64,000 bases of DNA. It comes from Microvirga brassicacearum. GTDB lineage: Bacteria; Pseudomonadota; Alphaproteobacteria; Rhizobiales; Beijerinckiaceae. The notes below the pieces were generated by a model. It ran no database searches. It saw only the letters and a program-made list of their open reading frames with translations, and was not told the origin of the DNA. The position numbers and the translations under genes were made by a program. Shown here piece after piece: positions 46,887-55,091 of this stretch (its first letter is position 1; each line of letters begins with the position of its first letter). Location of the stretch: the NCBI RefSeq assembly GCF_008757455.1, contig NZ_VCMV01000002.1, positions 1 through 64,000 of the forward strand, given 5' to 3'.

Positions 46887-47756
46887 ATGTCTTCCCTTAT
46901 TTTGCCCGCCATACTGGGTGGCCTGACGACCGGGGCGATCTACGCCCTGATCGCTCTCGGCCTGACCCTGATCTATGGTGTTTTGCACATCATCAATTTT
47001 GCGCATGGCAGCCTGCTCATGCTGGCGCTCTACGGGGTGTACTTCCTCCACCTGTTCTTCGGCCTTGATCCATACCTGGCAATTCCGATCGTCGTTCCGC
47101 TCTTCTTCCTCCTGGGCTACGGAATTCAGCGCGGCATCATCGCTCCCTTCAGCGGCGGCAAGGAGCAGAACGTGCTGCTCGTCACGCTGGCACTCTCGAT
47201 GATCATCGACAACCTCGCGCTGTATTTCTGGACCTCCAACACCCGCACCATCTCGCTGCCCTACGCCTATGAGATGGTCGAGATCGGGCCCGCATTCATT
47301 CCGTTGCCCAGGGTGATCGCATTCTTTGCGTCCATGCTTTGCGCCCTGATCCTCTGGCTCGTGATAAGCCGTACGCGGATCGGCAAGGCGATCCGCGCCG
47401 TCGCCGTCGAGAGACGGGGCGCCGAACTCGTCGGCATCGACGTCCAGAACACCTACGCGGTGTGTTTCGGCATCGGAACCGCGTGTGTGGCGGTCGCGGC
47501 CTGTCTTCTCATCCCGACCTTCTATGTCACGCCCCAGGTCGGCTACGCCTTCGTGCTGATCGCCTTCACCACCGTGGTGCTGGGCGGCATGGGGAGTTTC
47601 CTTGGCGCCCTCGTGAGCGGTCTCCTGCTCGGCGTGATTGAAGCACTCTGCGGCCTCTTCCTCGGCGAAAGCCTCGGTCAGATCGGTATCTTCCTGGCCT
47701 TCATCCTCATCCTTCTGTTTCGGCCATCTGGCCTGTTTGGACGGCGCGCGGCATGA
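46887..47756 (+). CDS. LIV-type ABC transporter permease (LivH family)
   Basis: 289 residues, about eight helices. GGLTTGAIYALIALGLTLIYGVLHIINFAHG is the LivH signature, read here in the first 40 residues. The cytoplasmic loop SRTRIGKAIRAVAVERRGAELVGID is the coupling helix region for the ATPase. AAAGAGCGGC precedes the ATG. The stop overlaps the LivM-like start by four bases. Confidence 0.92.
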   Translation: MSSLILPAILGGLTTGAIYALIALGLTLIYGVLHIINFAHGSLLMLALYGVYFLHLFFGLDPYLAIPIVVPLFFLLGYGIQRGIIAPFSGGKEQNVLLVTLALSMIIDNLALYFWTSNTRTISLPYAYEMVEIGPAFIPLPRVIAFFASMLCALILWLVISRTRIGKAIRAVAVERRGAELVGIDVQNTYAVCFGIGTACVAVAACLLIPTFYVTPQVGYAFVLIAFTTVVLGGMGSFLGALVSGLLLGVIEALCGLFLGESLGQIGIFLAFILILLFRPSGLFGRRAA

Positions 47757-48742
47757 AACATACATCGCTCGGCGAGTGGCTGCTCTATGGCGCGATATGC
47801 GCCTATCTGCTGCTGATCTACCTGCTCCCGTCGCAGGCCTGGCTCGGGTTCACCATCAATGCGCTGATCGTCACGATCCTCAGCGTCGCCTGGAACCTGC
47901 TCGGCGGCTTCGGCGGCCAGATGTCCTTCGGACACGCGGCCTTGTTCGGCACCGGGGCCTATGTCACCGCGATCCTGCAGGTCAAGCTTGGGGTCAACCC
48001 CTGGCTTGCCGCGGGTCTGGCGGTGGTCGCGGCAACCCTGGTCGCCGGTTTCATTGGCGCCCTGTCGTTTCGCTACGGTCTCAGGGGTTCGTATTTTGCG
48101 CTCGTCACGCTCGCTTTTGCCGAGGTGCTGCGCATCCTTGCCAGCTCCTTCGCGTTCACGGGTGGCGGGCAGGGCATCCTCGTGCCCTACAAGGCCGGCT
48201 TGGCAAATTTCCAGTTCGCGGACCGCATCACGACCTACACCCTGGTGCTGGTGATGGTAGCCGTCGCGATGCTCATCACCGTCGCGGTTCAACGTTCTCG
48301 CTTCGGCGCTTATCTCATTGCCATTCGCGAGAATGAAGAGGCGGCAAAAGCGCTCGGCATCGACACCTTCCGCACCAAGGTTCTCGCCATGATGCTGTCC
48401 GGCGCGATCGGCGGCGCGGCCGGCGTCGCCTACCTGCAGACCTATCTCTTCATCGATGCGCCCATCGCCTACGGTTCGACGATGTCGATCGAGGCGCTTC
48501 TTGGGCCGATCATCGGCGGTGCGGGAACGATCTGGGGACCCGTTGTCGGAACGTTGAGCCTGCATCTGTTGGGTGAAGGCGCGAAGCACCTCGTGAGTGG
48601 AGCGCCCGGCCTCAACCTTGTCCTCTACGGCGTCCTGCTGCTGGTCATTCTTCGGTACCTGCCCGACGGCATTGTCGGGTTCGCTCGGGGCATCGGCCGG
48701 ACGGGACAAGCCGCTGCGGTATCCGTCAAGGAGGCGCAGTGA
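47753..48742 (+). CDS. LIV-type ABC transporter permease (LivM family)
   Basis: 329 residues, about nine helices. NLLGGFGGQMSFGHAALFGTGAY and SRFGAYLIAIRENEEAAKALGID are LivM hallmarks. It pairs with the LivH-like permease as the membrane channel. Starts on ATGA shared with the LivH stop; its own stop overlaps the LivG-like start. Confidence 0.92.
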   Translation: MKHTSLGEWLLYGAICAYLLLIYLLPSQAWLGFTINALIVTILSVAWNLLGGFGGQMSFGHAALFGTGAYVTAILQVKLGVNPWLAAGLAVVAATLVAGFIGALSFRYGLRGSYFALVTLAFAEVLRILASSFAFTGGGQGILVPYKAGLANFQFADRITTYTLVLVMVAVAMLITVAVQRSRFGAYLIAIRENEEAAKALGIDTFRTKVLAMMLSGAIGGAAGVAYLQTYLFIDAPIAYGSTMSIEALLGPIIGGAGTIWGPVVGTLSLHLLGEGAKHLVSGAPGLNLVLYGVLLLVILRYLPDGIVGFARGIGRTGQAAAVSVKEAQ

Positions 48743-49485
48743 TGTTGACGGTCGAAAACGTCACCAAGAGGTATGGCGGCCTCGTTGCCGTCAATGACGC
48801 GTCGCTGAAAGTGCAGGAAGGCCGCATCGTTGCGCTCATCGGGCCTAATGGCGCGGGTAAGACCACCCTGTTCGCCATGATCGGCGGTTTCGTGCGCCCG
48901 GACATGGGGGAAATCAGGTTTCGAGACCAGGACATCACGGGGCATGCCCCGCATGCGATCTGCCGTCTTGGCCTCACGCGCACGTTCCAGATCGTTCAGC
49001 CCTTCGCGGGTCTGAGCGTGCTCGAGAACATCGCCGTCGGGGCGCATCTGCGCCACAAGAGCCGGGCTGATGCGCTGGAGCGGGCTGCCATGATCGGCGA
49101 GCAGGTCGGCATGGGCCGGATGCTCGAGCAATCGGCGCAATCGCTCACGGTGGCGGGCCGCAAGCGTCTCGAACTCGCGCGAGCGTTGGCGACGGAAGCA
49201 AAGCTTCTGCTTCTCGACGAGGTGATGGCCGGTCTCATTCCTAGCGAGATCGTCGAGATCGTCGCGACGATCCGCAAGATCCGCGATTCCGGTGTCACCA
49301 TCCTGCTCATCGAGCATGTCATGCAGGCGGTCATGAGTCTTTCGGAGGAAGCATATGTGCTCAATCAGGGTCGGATGATTGCGCATGGGACGCCGCAGCA
49401 ACTCGTTGCCGACCCGACGGTGATCGAAGCCTATCTCGGCCATGGCGCCGCCGACCGCCTGCAACAGGAGGGCGCCCATGCTTGA
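48742..49485 (+). CDS. LIV-type ABC transporter ATPase (LivG family)
   Basis: 247 residues. Walker A GPNGAGKTT (35-43), Q-loop TRTFQIVQPF, Walker B LLLLDEVMAGL and a switch His in LIEHVMQAV. The signature motif reads LTVAGRKR in place of LSGGQ, a variant seen in part of this family. AAGGAGG precedes ATG 48742. The 3' end overlaps the next ATPase gene by eight bases. Confidence 0.92.
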   Translation: MLTVENVTKRYGGLVAVNDASLKVQEGRIVALIGPNGAGKTTLFAMIGGFVRPDMGEIRFRDQDITGHAPHAICRLGLTRTFQIVQPFAGLSVLENIAVGAHLRHKSRADALERAAMIGEQVGMGRMLEQSAQSLTVAGRKRLELARALATEAKLLLLDEVMAGLIPSEIVEIVATIRKIRDSGVTILLIEHVMQAVMSLSEEAYVLNQGRMIAHGTPQQLVADPTVIEAYLGHGAADRLQQEGAHA

Positions 49486-50179
49486 GATTTCCGGCATCAA
49501 GGCGGGCTACGGCCCCGTCAATGTCCTGCAAGGCATCACCATGTCGATCGCCGACGGTGAGATCGTTGCCGTGCTGGGATCGAACGGGGTCGGCAAATCG
49601 ACCCTCAACAATGTCGTCAGCGGCATCATCAAGCCACGCGAGGGCAAGATCCGTTTTGAAGACAACGACATTACCGGGCACCCGCCGCGCTCCATCGTGG
49701 AAGTGGGCATTTCCCAGGTTCCGGAAGGGCGTCGGGTCTTTCCAAATCTCAGCGTGAAGGAAAATCTCGAGCTCGGCGCCTTCCGCCGCGCGCGGGAACG
49801 CATGCGCGCCAATTTCGAGCGCATTTGCGACATCTTCCCGCGCCTGCGGGAGCGGCTGGACCAGCTCGCCGGCACGCTTTCAGGAGGCGAGCAGCAGATG
49901 CTCGCCATCGGCCGCGGACTGATGGCGGAGCCGAAGCTCCTGATCCTCGACGAGCCGTCGCTGGGCCTTTCACCGATCATGGTGGAGGAGATGTTCAATC
50001 TCGTCCAACGGATCAACAGAGAGGGTCTGGCGATTCTTCTGGTCGAGCAGAACGTGGTGCAGTCGCTTGGTGTTGCCACCCGCGCCTATGTGCTGGAGCA
50101 GGGTCGCTTTGCGCTCGAAGGATCGGCCGCGGACATGCTCGCCGACCCACGCCTGCGCCAAACCTATCTGGGACTTTGA
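49478..50179 (+). CDS. LIV-type ABC transporter ATPase (LivF family)
   Basis: 233 residues. Walker A GSNGVGKST (32-40), Q-loop ISQVPEGRRVFPNLSV, signature LSGGEQQMLAIGRGLM and Walker B LLILDEPSLGLSP. It differs from the LivG-like partner by having a standard signature, so the heterodimer may hydrolyse ATP asymmetrically. ATG 49478 has AGGAGGGC upstream inside the livG 3' end. Confidence 0.92.
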   Translation: MLEISGIKAGYGPVNVLQGITMSIADGEIVAVLGSNGVGKSTLNNVVSGIIKPREGKIRFEDNDITGHPPRSIVEVGISQVPEGRRVFPNLSVKENLELGAFRRARERMRANFERICDIFPRLRERLDQLAGTLSGGEQQMLAIGRGLMAEPKLLILDEPSLGLSPIMVEEMFNLVQRINREGLAILLVEQNVVQSLGVATRAYVLEQGRFALEGSAADMLADPRLRQTYLGL

Positions 50180-50235
50180 TATTGCGGATGCCGGCGTTTG
50201 CGCGCTGACCTTCCGATTTGAACAGGAACACATCG

Positions 50236-51126
50236 ATGTCGACAAGGACCACCACCAAATTGCGCCAATTGCTGGCCCGCCCCGGTTCGATCATGGCGCC
50301 CGGGGTGGTCGATCCGCTTTTCGCGCGTCTCGTCGCCAAGCACAATTTCGAGGCGATGTACATGACGGGCGCAGGGACTTCCGCCTCGCGCCTTGGCATG
50401 CCGGATGTGGGCCTGCTCACCCTGACCGAAATGGTCGACAATGCCGCGCGCATCGCGGCGGTGAGCGACATTCCCCTCATCGCCGATGCGGATAACGGTT
50501 ATGGCGGACCGCTCAACGTTCGCCGCACCGTGCAGCTCTATGAGCGGGCCGGGGTCGCGGCGATCCATCTGGAGGATCAGGTGCTGCCGAAACGCTGCGG
50601 CCATCTTGCCGGCAAGCAGTTGATTTCGTCGCAGGAGATGGTGGCGAAGATCAAGGCGGCGACCGACGCACGCACCGATGCGGATTTCGTACTGATCGCC
50701 CGCACCGACGCGTTGGCGCTGGACGGTCTTGAGGCTGCGTTCGAACGCGCCGAGCTCTACCGCGAGGCGGGCGCCGACATTCTCTTCATCGAATCGCCCG
50801 GCATGGAGCACCTGAAGGCCATTCCGGAGCGCCTGCAATTCCCGACGCTCTACAATATGGCGACGAGCGGCAAGACGCCGTTCCTGAAGAAGTCGGAAAT
50901 CGAACAACTGGGCTTCAAGCTCATCATCTATCCGAACTGGCTGATGCTGGCGGCGATCCGCGCTGCCGATGAAGTGCTCACGACGCTGCGCGAGGAAGAA
51001 ACCATCGCCAGCATCGCGCCGAATGTTCCGTCGTTCCAGGAATTCTTCGACCTCGTCGGGATGCAGGAGGTGCGGGAGTTGGAGGAGCGCTACGGCGTGC
51101 CCGAGGCGGGTCGCGCCGGCTACTGA
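50236..51126 (+). CDS. Isocitrate lyase/PEP mutase family lyase
   Basis: 296 residues, (alpha/beta)8 barrel. Metal and substrate residues DADNGYGG and the lyase Cys121 in KRCGH are present, matching C-C lyases such as 2-methylisocitrate lyase and 2,3-dimethylmalate lyase, not the mutases. Such enzymes split a malate derivative to a 2-oxoacid plus a second carboxylate. It lies 56 bases after the ABC ATPase. Predicted to cleave the malate-type product of the LeuCD-like hydratase. Confidence 0.88.
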   Translation: MSTRTTTKLRQLLARPGSIMAPGVVDPLFARLVAKHNFEAMYMTGAGTSASRLGMPDVGLLTLTEMVDNAARIAAVSDIPLIADADNGYGGPLNVRRTVQLYERAGVAAIHLEDQVLPKRCGHLAGKQLISSQEMVAKIKAATDARTDADFVLIARTDALALDGLEAAFERAELYREAGADILFIESPGMEHLKAIPERLQFPTLYNMATSGKTPFLKKSEIEQLGFKLIIYPNWLMLAAIRAADEVLTTLREEETIASIAPNVPSFQEFFDLVGMQEVRELEERYGVPEAGRAGY

Positions 51127-51196
51127 ACCGACCGGCGCCTGCGGGCGCTTCGCGGAGAGCCTTTCCCCTTAATTCAATTGTTCGCGGAAGAAGACC

Positions 51197-52600
51197 ATGA
51201 CAGTGCGGCCGGCCAGAGAAGGCAAATTCGAGTTCAGCGTTCCCGTCGTCATCGTCGGCGCCGGTTCGTGCGGCCTGGTTGCGGCGCTTGCTGCCCGCGA
51301 TTCAGGCGCTGAGGTTCTCGTTCTTGAACGGGACGCGAACCCAACGGGGAGCACGTCGCTCTCCGCCGGTCTCATCCCGGCGGCCGGCACACGCTTTCAG
51401 CGCGAGAAGGGAATCGACGACAGTCCCGAGATTTTCGCCGCCGACCTGAGCGCGAAGGCGAAGGGAAAAAGCGATCCTGCCATCGTCAAGGCGGTGGCGG
51501 AAGCCTCCGGCCAGACCATCGACTGGCTCGCAGACCGGCACGGCGTCGAGCTGCATCTCGTCGAAGGCTTCTACTATCCCGGCCATTCGCGCCTGCGCAT
51601 GCACGGTCCGAAAAACCAGACCGGCGCGGAGCTCGAGCAATCGCTTCTCGCCGCGGCCGAGTGCGCGGACATCGATATCATCACCGGCGCCTCCGTCGAG
51701 GATCTCTATGCGAAGGACGACGGCACGATCGTCGGTGTCGGCTTCCGACGCCCGAACGGGGAGGTCGAGACGGTCGGTTGCGACGCGCTCGTCCTCGCCT
51801 GCAACGGGTTTGGCGGCAATCGCGCCATGGTGGCGAAGTTCATTCCCGAGATGGCCGAGGCCGAATATTGCGGGCACGCCTCCAATACCGGCGATGCGAT
51901 GAACTGGGGCGAGGCTCTCGGTGTCGAGCTGGCCGATATGGGCAGTTATCAGGGACATGGCTCCGTCGCCTATCCGCATGGCCTGCCGCTGACCTGGGCC
52001 GTCATGACGCAAGGCGGCATTCAGGTGAATCTCAACGGCGAGCGTTTTGCCAACGAGATGCGCGGCTATTCGGAGCACGCCGAGGAAGTGATCAAACAGC
52101 CCGGCCATCTCGCCTGGAACATCTATGACGAGCGCTGCGAGAAACCTGCGCTCGCTTTCCACGATTACCGGGAGATCATCAAACTCGGCGCGATCAAACG
52201 GGCCGAGACAATCGATGAGCTGGCGGCGCTCACCGATCTTCCGGTTCAGGCGCTCAAGCGCACGATGGACGAGGTGAAGAGCTACGGCGCTGGAGACAAA
52301 CCCGATCCGCTGGGTCGCGACTTCACCAAGCAGCCGCCACTCTCCGCGCCCTATCTGGCGGCGAAGGTCAATGGCGCCCTTTTCCACACGCAGGGCGGCC
52401 TCGTCATCGACACCGAGACGCGAGTGTTGAAGGCGGACGGAACGCCGCTGCCGAACCTGTTTGCCGGCGGCGGCGCCGCCCGCGGCCTCTCCGGGCCATC
52501 ATCCTGGGGTTACGTGTCGGGAAACGGCCTTCTGTCGGCGACGGTCCTCGGGCGACTTGCAGGCCTCGCTGCTGCGCGCCTTCTCACGACGTCAATCTGA
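51197..52600 (+). CDS. FAD-dependent oxidoreductase, fumarate-reductase-like
   Basis: 467 residues. FAD fold VVIVGAGSCGLVAAL near residues 17-31, then GSTSLSAGLIPAAGTR, LVLACNGFGGN, AMTQGG-like VMTQGGIQVNLNGERFANE and HTQGGLVIDTETRVL with the C-terminal FAD segment LFAGGGAARGLSG. This is the FAD_binding_2 group (fumarate reductase, 3-ketosteroid dehydrogenase, urocanate reductase) that reduces or makes C=C bonds next to carbonyls. No heme or flavin-transfer domain. It could interconvert saturated and unsaturated ring or dicarboxylate. Confidence 0.85.
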   Translation: MTVRPAREGKFEFSVPVVIVGAGSCGLVAALAARDSGAEVLVLERDANPTGSTSLSAGLIPAAGTRFQREKGIDDSPEIFAADLSAKAKGKSDPAIVKAVAEASGQTIDWLADRHGVELHLVEGFYYPGHSRLRMHGPKNQTGAELEQSLLAAAECADIDIITGASVEDLYAKDDGTIVGVGFRRPNGEVETVGCDALVLACNGFGGNRAMVAKFIPEMAEAEYCGHASNTGDAMNWGEALGVELADMGSYQGHGSVAYPHGLPLTWAVMTQGGIQVNLNGERFANEMRGYSEHAEEVIKQPGHLAWNIYDERCEKPALAFHDYREIIKLGAIKRAETIDELAALTDLPVQALKRTMDEVKSYGAGDKPDPLGRDFTKQPPLSAPYLAAKVNGALFHTQGGLVIDTETRVLKADGTPLPNLFAGGGAARGLSGPSSWGYVSGNGLLSATVLGRLAGLAAARLLTTSI

Positions 52601-52627
52601 CACCACCACGACATTCAGGAGAATGAG

Positions 52628-53398
52628 ATGAAGCGCGTTCTGGTGATTGTTCCCTTTGCGATGAGCGAGGAGGAACTGGGGCGACGGAAAGAGCAGCTCA
52701 AGGCCGTGAAGCTCGGCGCCGATATCGAATTCCATTTCCAACCGGTGCGGGTCGGACCGGCAAACTACACCAGCCAGCATGATTTCACGTTGGCGGATTT
52801 CTCGATTCTCGATGCCGGGCTCGACGCGGAGAAGGATGGCTTCGACGCCGTGTGCATCGACACGATGAGCGATTCCGGAATGTCCGCGTTGCGCTCGGTG
52901 CTCACCATACCGGTAATCGGACCGGGCCGTCACGCCATGCTCACTGCGTTGATGCTCGGCGAGACGTTCTCGATCCTCGTCATGTGGGACCGCTGGAAGC
53001 CGCTCTATGCGAAGACGCTGGGGGAGCTCGGATTGCGGGAGAAATGCGCCTCGATCCGCTCCATCGGCGTACGTCCCGATAACAAGAACCTGCTGGTCGG
53101 CAAGGAGGACGACGTCTTTCCCAAACTTCTCGAGGCCGCGCAAAGCTGCATCGACGAGGACGGCGCCGAAGTGATTATCCTCGGCTCCACGACGATGCAT
53201 CAGGCGCACGCCTATCTGGCGACCCGCCTGAGTGTGCCGGTGATCAATCCCGGCCCGCTGACATACCGCCTCGCCGAGACGGCGCTGAAACTCAATCTCA
53301 GCCACAGCCGCGCGACCTATCCGGCGCCATTGGTGCCGAAGACCGACATGATCCGCGCCATCGGCGAAGCCGGCGCTGCTGCAGCCAAGGGAGCATAA
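52628..53398 (+). CDS. Asp/Glu/hydantoin racemase-fold protein 1 (catalytic Cys missing)
   Basis: 256 residues. DAVCIDTMSDSGMSALRS aligns without gaps to the DAxVIACFDDPGL region of hydantoin racemases and puts Thr79 at the first catalytic Cys. LGSTTMHQA aligns with LGCAGM and puts Ser187 at the second. A Cys at 76 is three residues upstream on the strand and does not align with the catalytic one. The fold includes maleate isomerase and arylmalonate decarboxylase. Enzymatic activity, if any, must use other residues. AGGAG precedes the start. Confidence 0.85.
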   Translation: MKRVLVIVPFAMSEEELGRRKEQLKAVKLGADIEFHFQPVRVGPANYTSQHDFTLADFSILDAGLDAEKDGFDAVCIDTMSDSGMSALRSVLTIPVIGPGRHAMLTALMLGETFSILVMWDRWKPLYAKTLGELGLREKCASIRSIGVRPDNKNLLVGKEDDVFPKLLEAAQSCIDEDGAEVIILGSTTMHQAHAYLATRLSVPVINPGPLTYRLAETALKLNLSHSRATYPAPLVPKTDMIRAIGEAGAAAAKGA

Positions 53399-53400
53399 GA

Positions 53401-54171
53401 ATGGCCAGGATTTTGGTGATCGTCCCTTTCGCCCTCGATGCAGACGGTGTGGCCAATCGCGAAAAGCAGCAGCAATACGTGCAGCTCGACGCGGAGACGG
53501 AGCTGACATACCGCCCCGTGACGGCCGGACCGACCTCGTTCATGAGCCCGCATGACTGGACGCTGATGGATCTTGCGATCTTCGAGGCGGGAATGAGCGC
53601 GGAAGCGGATGGGTTCGACGCCGTCTGCATCGATACGATGAGCGATTCCGGGATGGCACCCTTGCGGTCTGTCCTGAACATCCCGGTGATTTCGCCCGGC
53701 AAGGCCTCGATGCTCTATGCGCTGACACTGGGCTCCAAATTCTCGATCCTCGCCCAATGGGAGCCGGCTCTGCCGCGCTACCGGAAGGCCATTCGCGAAT
53801 ACGGATTCGAGAAGCAATGTGCATCCGTGCGCTCCTTCGACCAGCCGCCGGATTTCTCGTCGCTGCTCGACGGCAAGGAAGACAAGGTGTTTCCGCGAAT
53901 GCTCGCGGTCGCCAAACGTTGCATCGAAGAGGACGGCGCGGACGTGATCTGCCTCGGCTCGACGACCATGCATCAGGCGGCGGAATTCCTCGCAAGGGAA
54001 TTGCCGGTGCCCGTGATCAATCCGGGTCCGCTGACCTACAAGCTTGCCGAGACTTTCCTGGCGCTCGGCCTGAAGCCGGGCCGTGCCGCCTATCCGGAGC
54101 CGGTGATGCTGAAGGCCGACGTGATCCATGCGATGATGGCAGGCGGCGCCCGCGCGGAAGAGAAAGCATGA
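53401..54171 (+). CDS. Asp/Glu/hydantoin racemase-fold protein 2 (catalytic Cys missing)
   Basis: 256 residues, the same length as the preceding gene and alike along its whole length (DAVCIDTMSDSGMAPLRS, LGSTTMHQAAEFL, VPVINPGPLTYKLAET), so a tandem duplicate. It too has Thr79 and Ser187 at the two catalytic Cys positions. Two bases separate the genes and the stop overlaps the next start. Retention of the changed motif in both copies implies selection for it, perhaps as a heterodimer. Confidence 0.85.
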   Translation: MARILVIVPFALDADGVANREKQQQYVQLDAETELTYRPVTAGPTSFMSPHDWTLMDLAIFEAGMSAEADGFDAVCIDTMSDSGMAPLRSVLNIPVISPGKASMLYALTLGSKFSILAQWEPALPRYRKAIREYGFEKQCASVRSFDQPPDFSSLLDGKEDKVFPRMLAVAKRCIEEDGADVICLGSTTMHQAAEFLARELPVPVINPGPLTYKLAETFLALGLKPGRAAYPEPVMLKADVIHAMMAGGARAEEKA

Positions 54172-55091
54172 TGGGATCCGAGTCGATCAGGAGTGTCGCG
54201 GTCGTCGGCTGCGGAACAGTGGGAGCGAGCTGGGCCGCTCTTTTTCTCGCCGGCGGCTATGATGTCGTGGCGACAGACCCCGCGCCGGAAGCGGAAAGAA
54301 AGCTGAGAGGCTTCATCGATCGCGCAAGGCCGCAACTTGCGACTCTCGGCCTCAACGGCAGGGGTAGTCTGACCTTCGTGGACAATCTGGAGGCTGCCGT
54401 TTCCACGGCCGATTTCGTTCAGGAGAATGCGCCCGAGAACGAGGCTTTCAAGCGGGCTCTTCTGGCACGCATCGATCAAGCGGCTCGTCCCGATGCCATC
54501 GTGGCGATCAGCACCTCGGCGCTGCTCCGCAGTCGGATCGTTGCCGATTGCGAACATCCTGAACGGCATATCGTGGCCCATCCGTTCAATCCACCGCACC
54601 TCCTGCCGCTGGTCGAAATCGTCGGCGAGGACGATGCGGTGATCGCGCGGGCGTGCGCCTTCTACCGCTCGCTTCGACGCAAGCCGGTCGTGCTCAAGAA
54701 GGAAGTCCCCGGCCATATCGCCAATCGGCTCTCATCCGCGCTCTATCGCGAGGCGGTCTATCTCGTGGAGCAGGGGATCGCGAGCGTTGCGGATATCGAT
54801 GCTGCGATCAGCGAGGGGCCGGGTCTGCGCTGGTCCATCATGGGTCCGCACATGACCTATCATCTCGGTGGCGGGGAGGGCGGCATCGCCCATTATCTCG
54901 AACATCTTGGGCCGAGCCAGGAGCGGCGCTGGGCATCGCTCGGGGAGCCCCGTCTCACCGAGGATGTAAAAGGCGCCATCGTGTCGGGCGTCGAAGCGGA
55001 AGCGGGCGGACGTTCGATCGCGGATCTTGAAGCCCAACGGGATCATCTCCTCGTCGAGATCCTCCGGCTCAAGAACAAGGCCTCGTCATGA
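54168..55091 (+). CDS. 3-hydroxyacyl-CoA dehydrogenase family protein
   Basis: 307 residues. N-terminal NAD fold VAVVGCGTVGASWAALFLAGGYDVVATDP and the C-terminal helical domain, with HPFNPPHLLPLVEIV containing the catalytic His. This form (GASWA, HPFNPPH) is typical of carnitine 3-dehydrogenase and L-gulonate 3-dehydrogenase, which act on free beta-hydroxyacids, as much as of acyl-CoA enzymes. Its stop overlaps the BKACE start by four bases. The pair matches carnitine-type oxidation then cleavage of a beta-keto acid. Confidence 0.88.
   Translation: MMGSESIRSVAVVGCGTVGASWAALFLAGGYDVVATDPAPEAERKLRGFIDRARPQLATLGLNGRGSLTFVDNLEAAVSTADFVQENAPENEAFKRALLARIDQAARPDAIVAISTSALLRSRIVADCEHPERHIVAHPFNPPHLLPLVEIVGEDDAVIARACAFYRSLRRKPVVLKKEVPGHIANRLSSALYREAVYLVEQGIASVADIDAAISEGPGLRWSIMGPHMTYHLGGGEGGIAHYLEHLGPSQERRWASLGEPRLTEDVKGAIVSGVEAEAGGRSIADLEAQRDHLLVEILRLKNKASS

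Noticed and set aside
45578..46912. Long open frame of 444 codons antisense to the LIV binding-protein gene
   Set aside because: Shadow of a gene with a clear Tat signal and binding fold.
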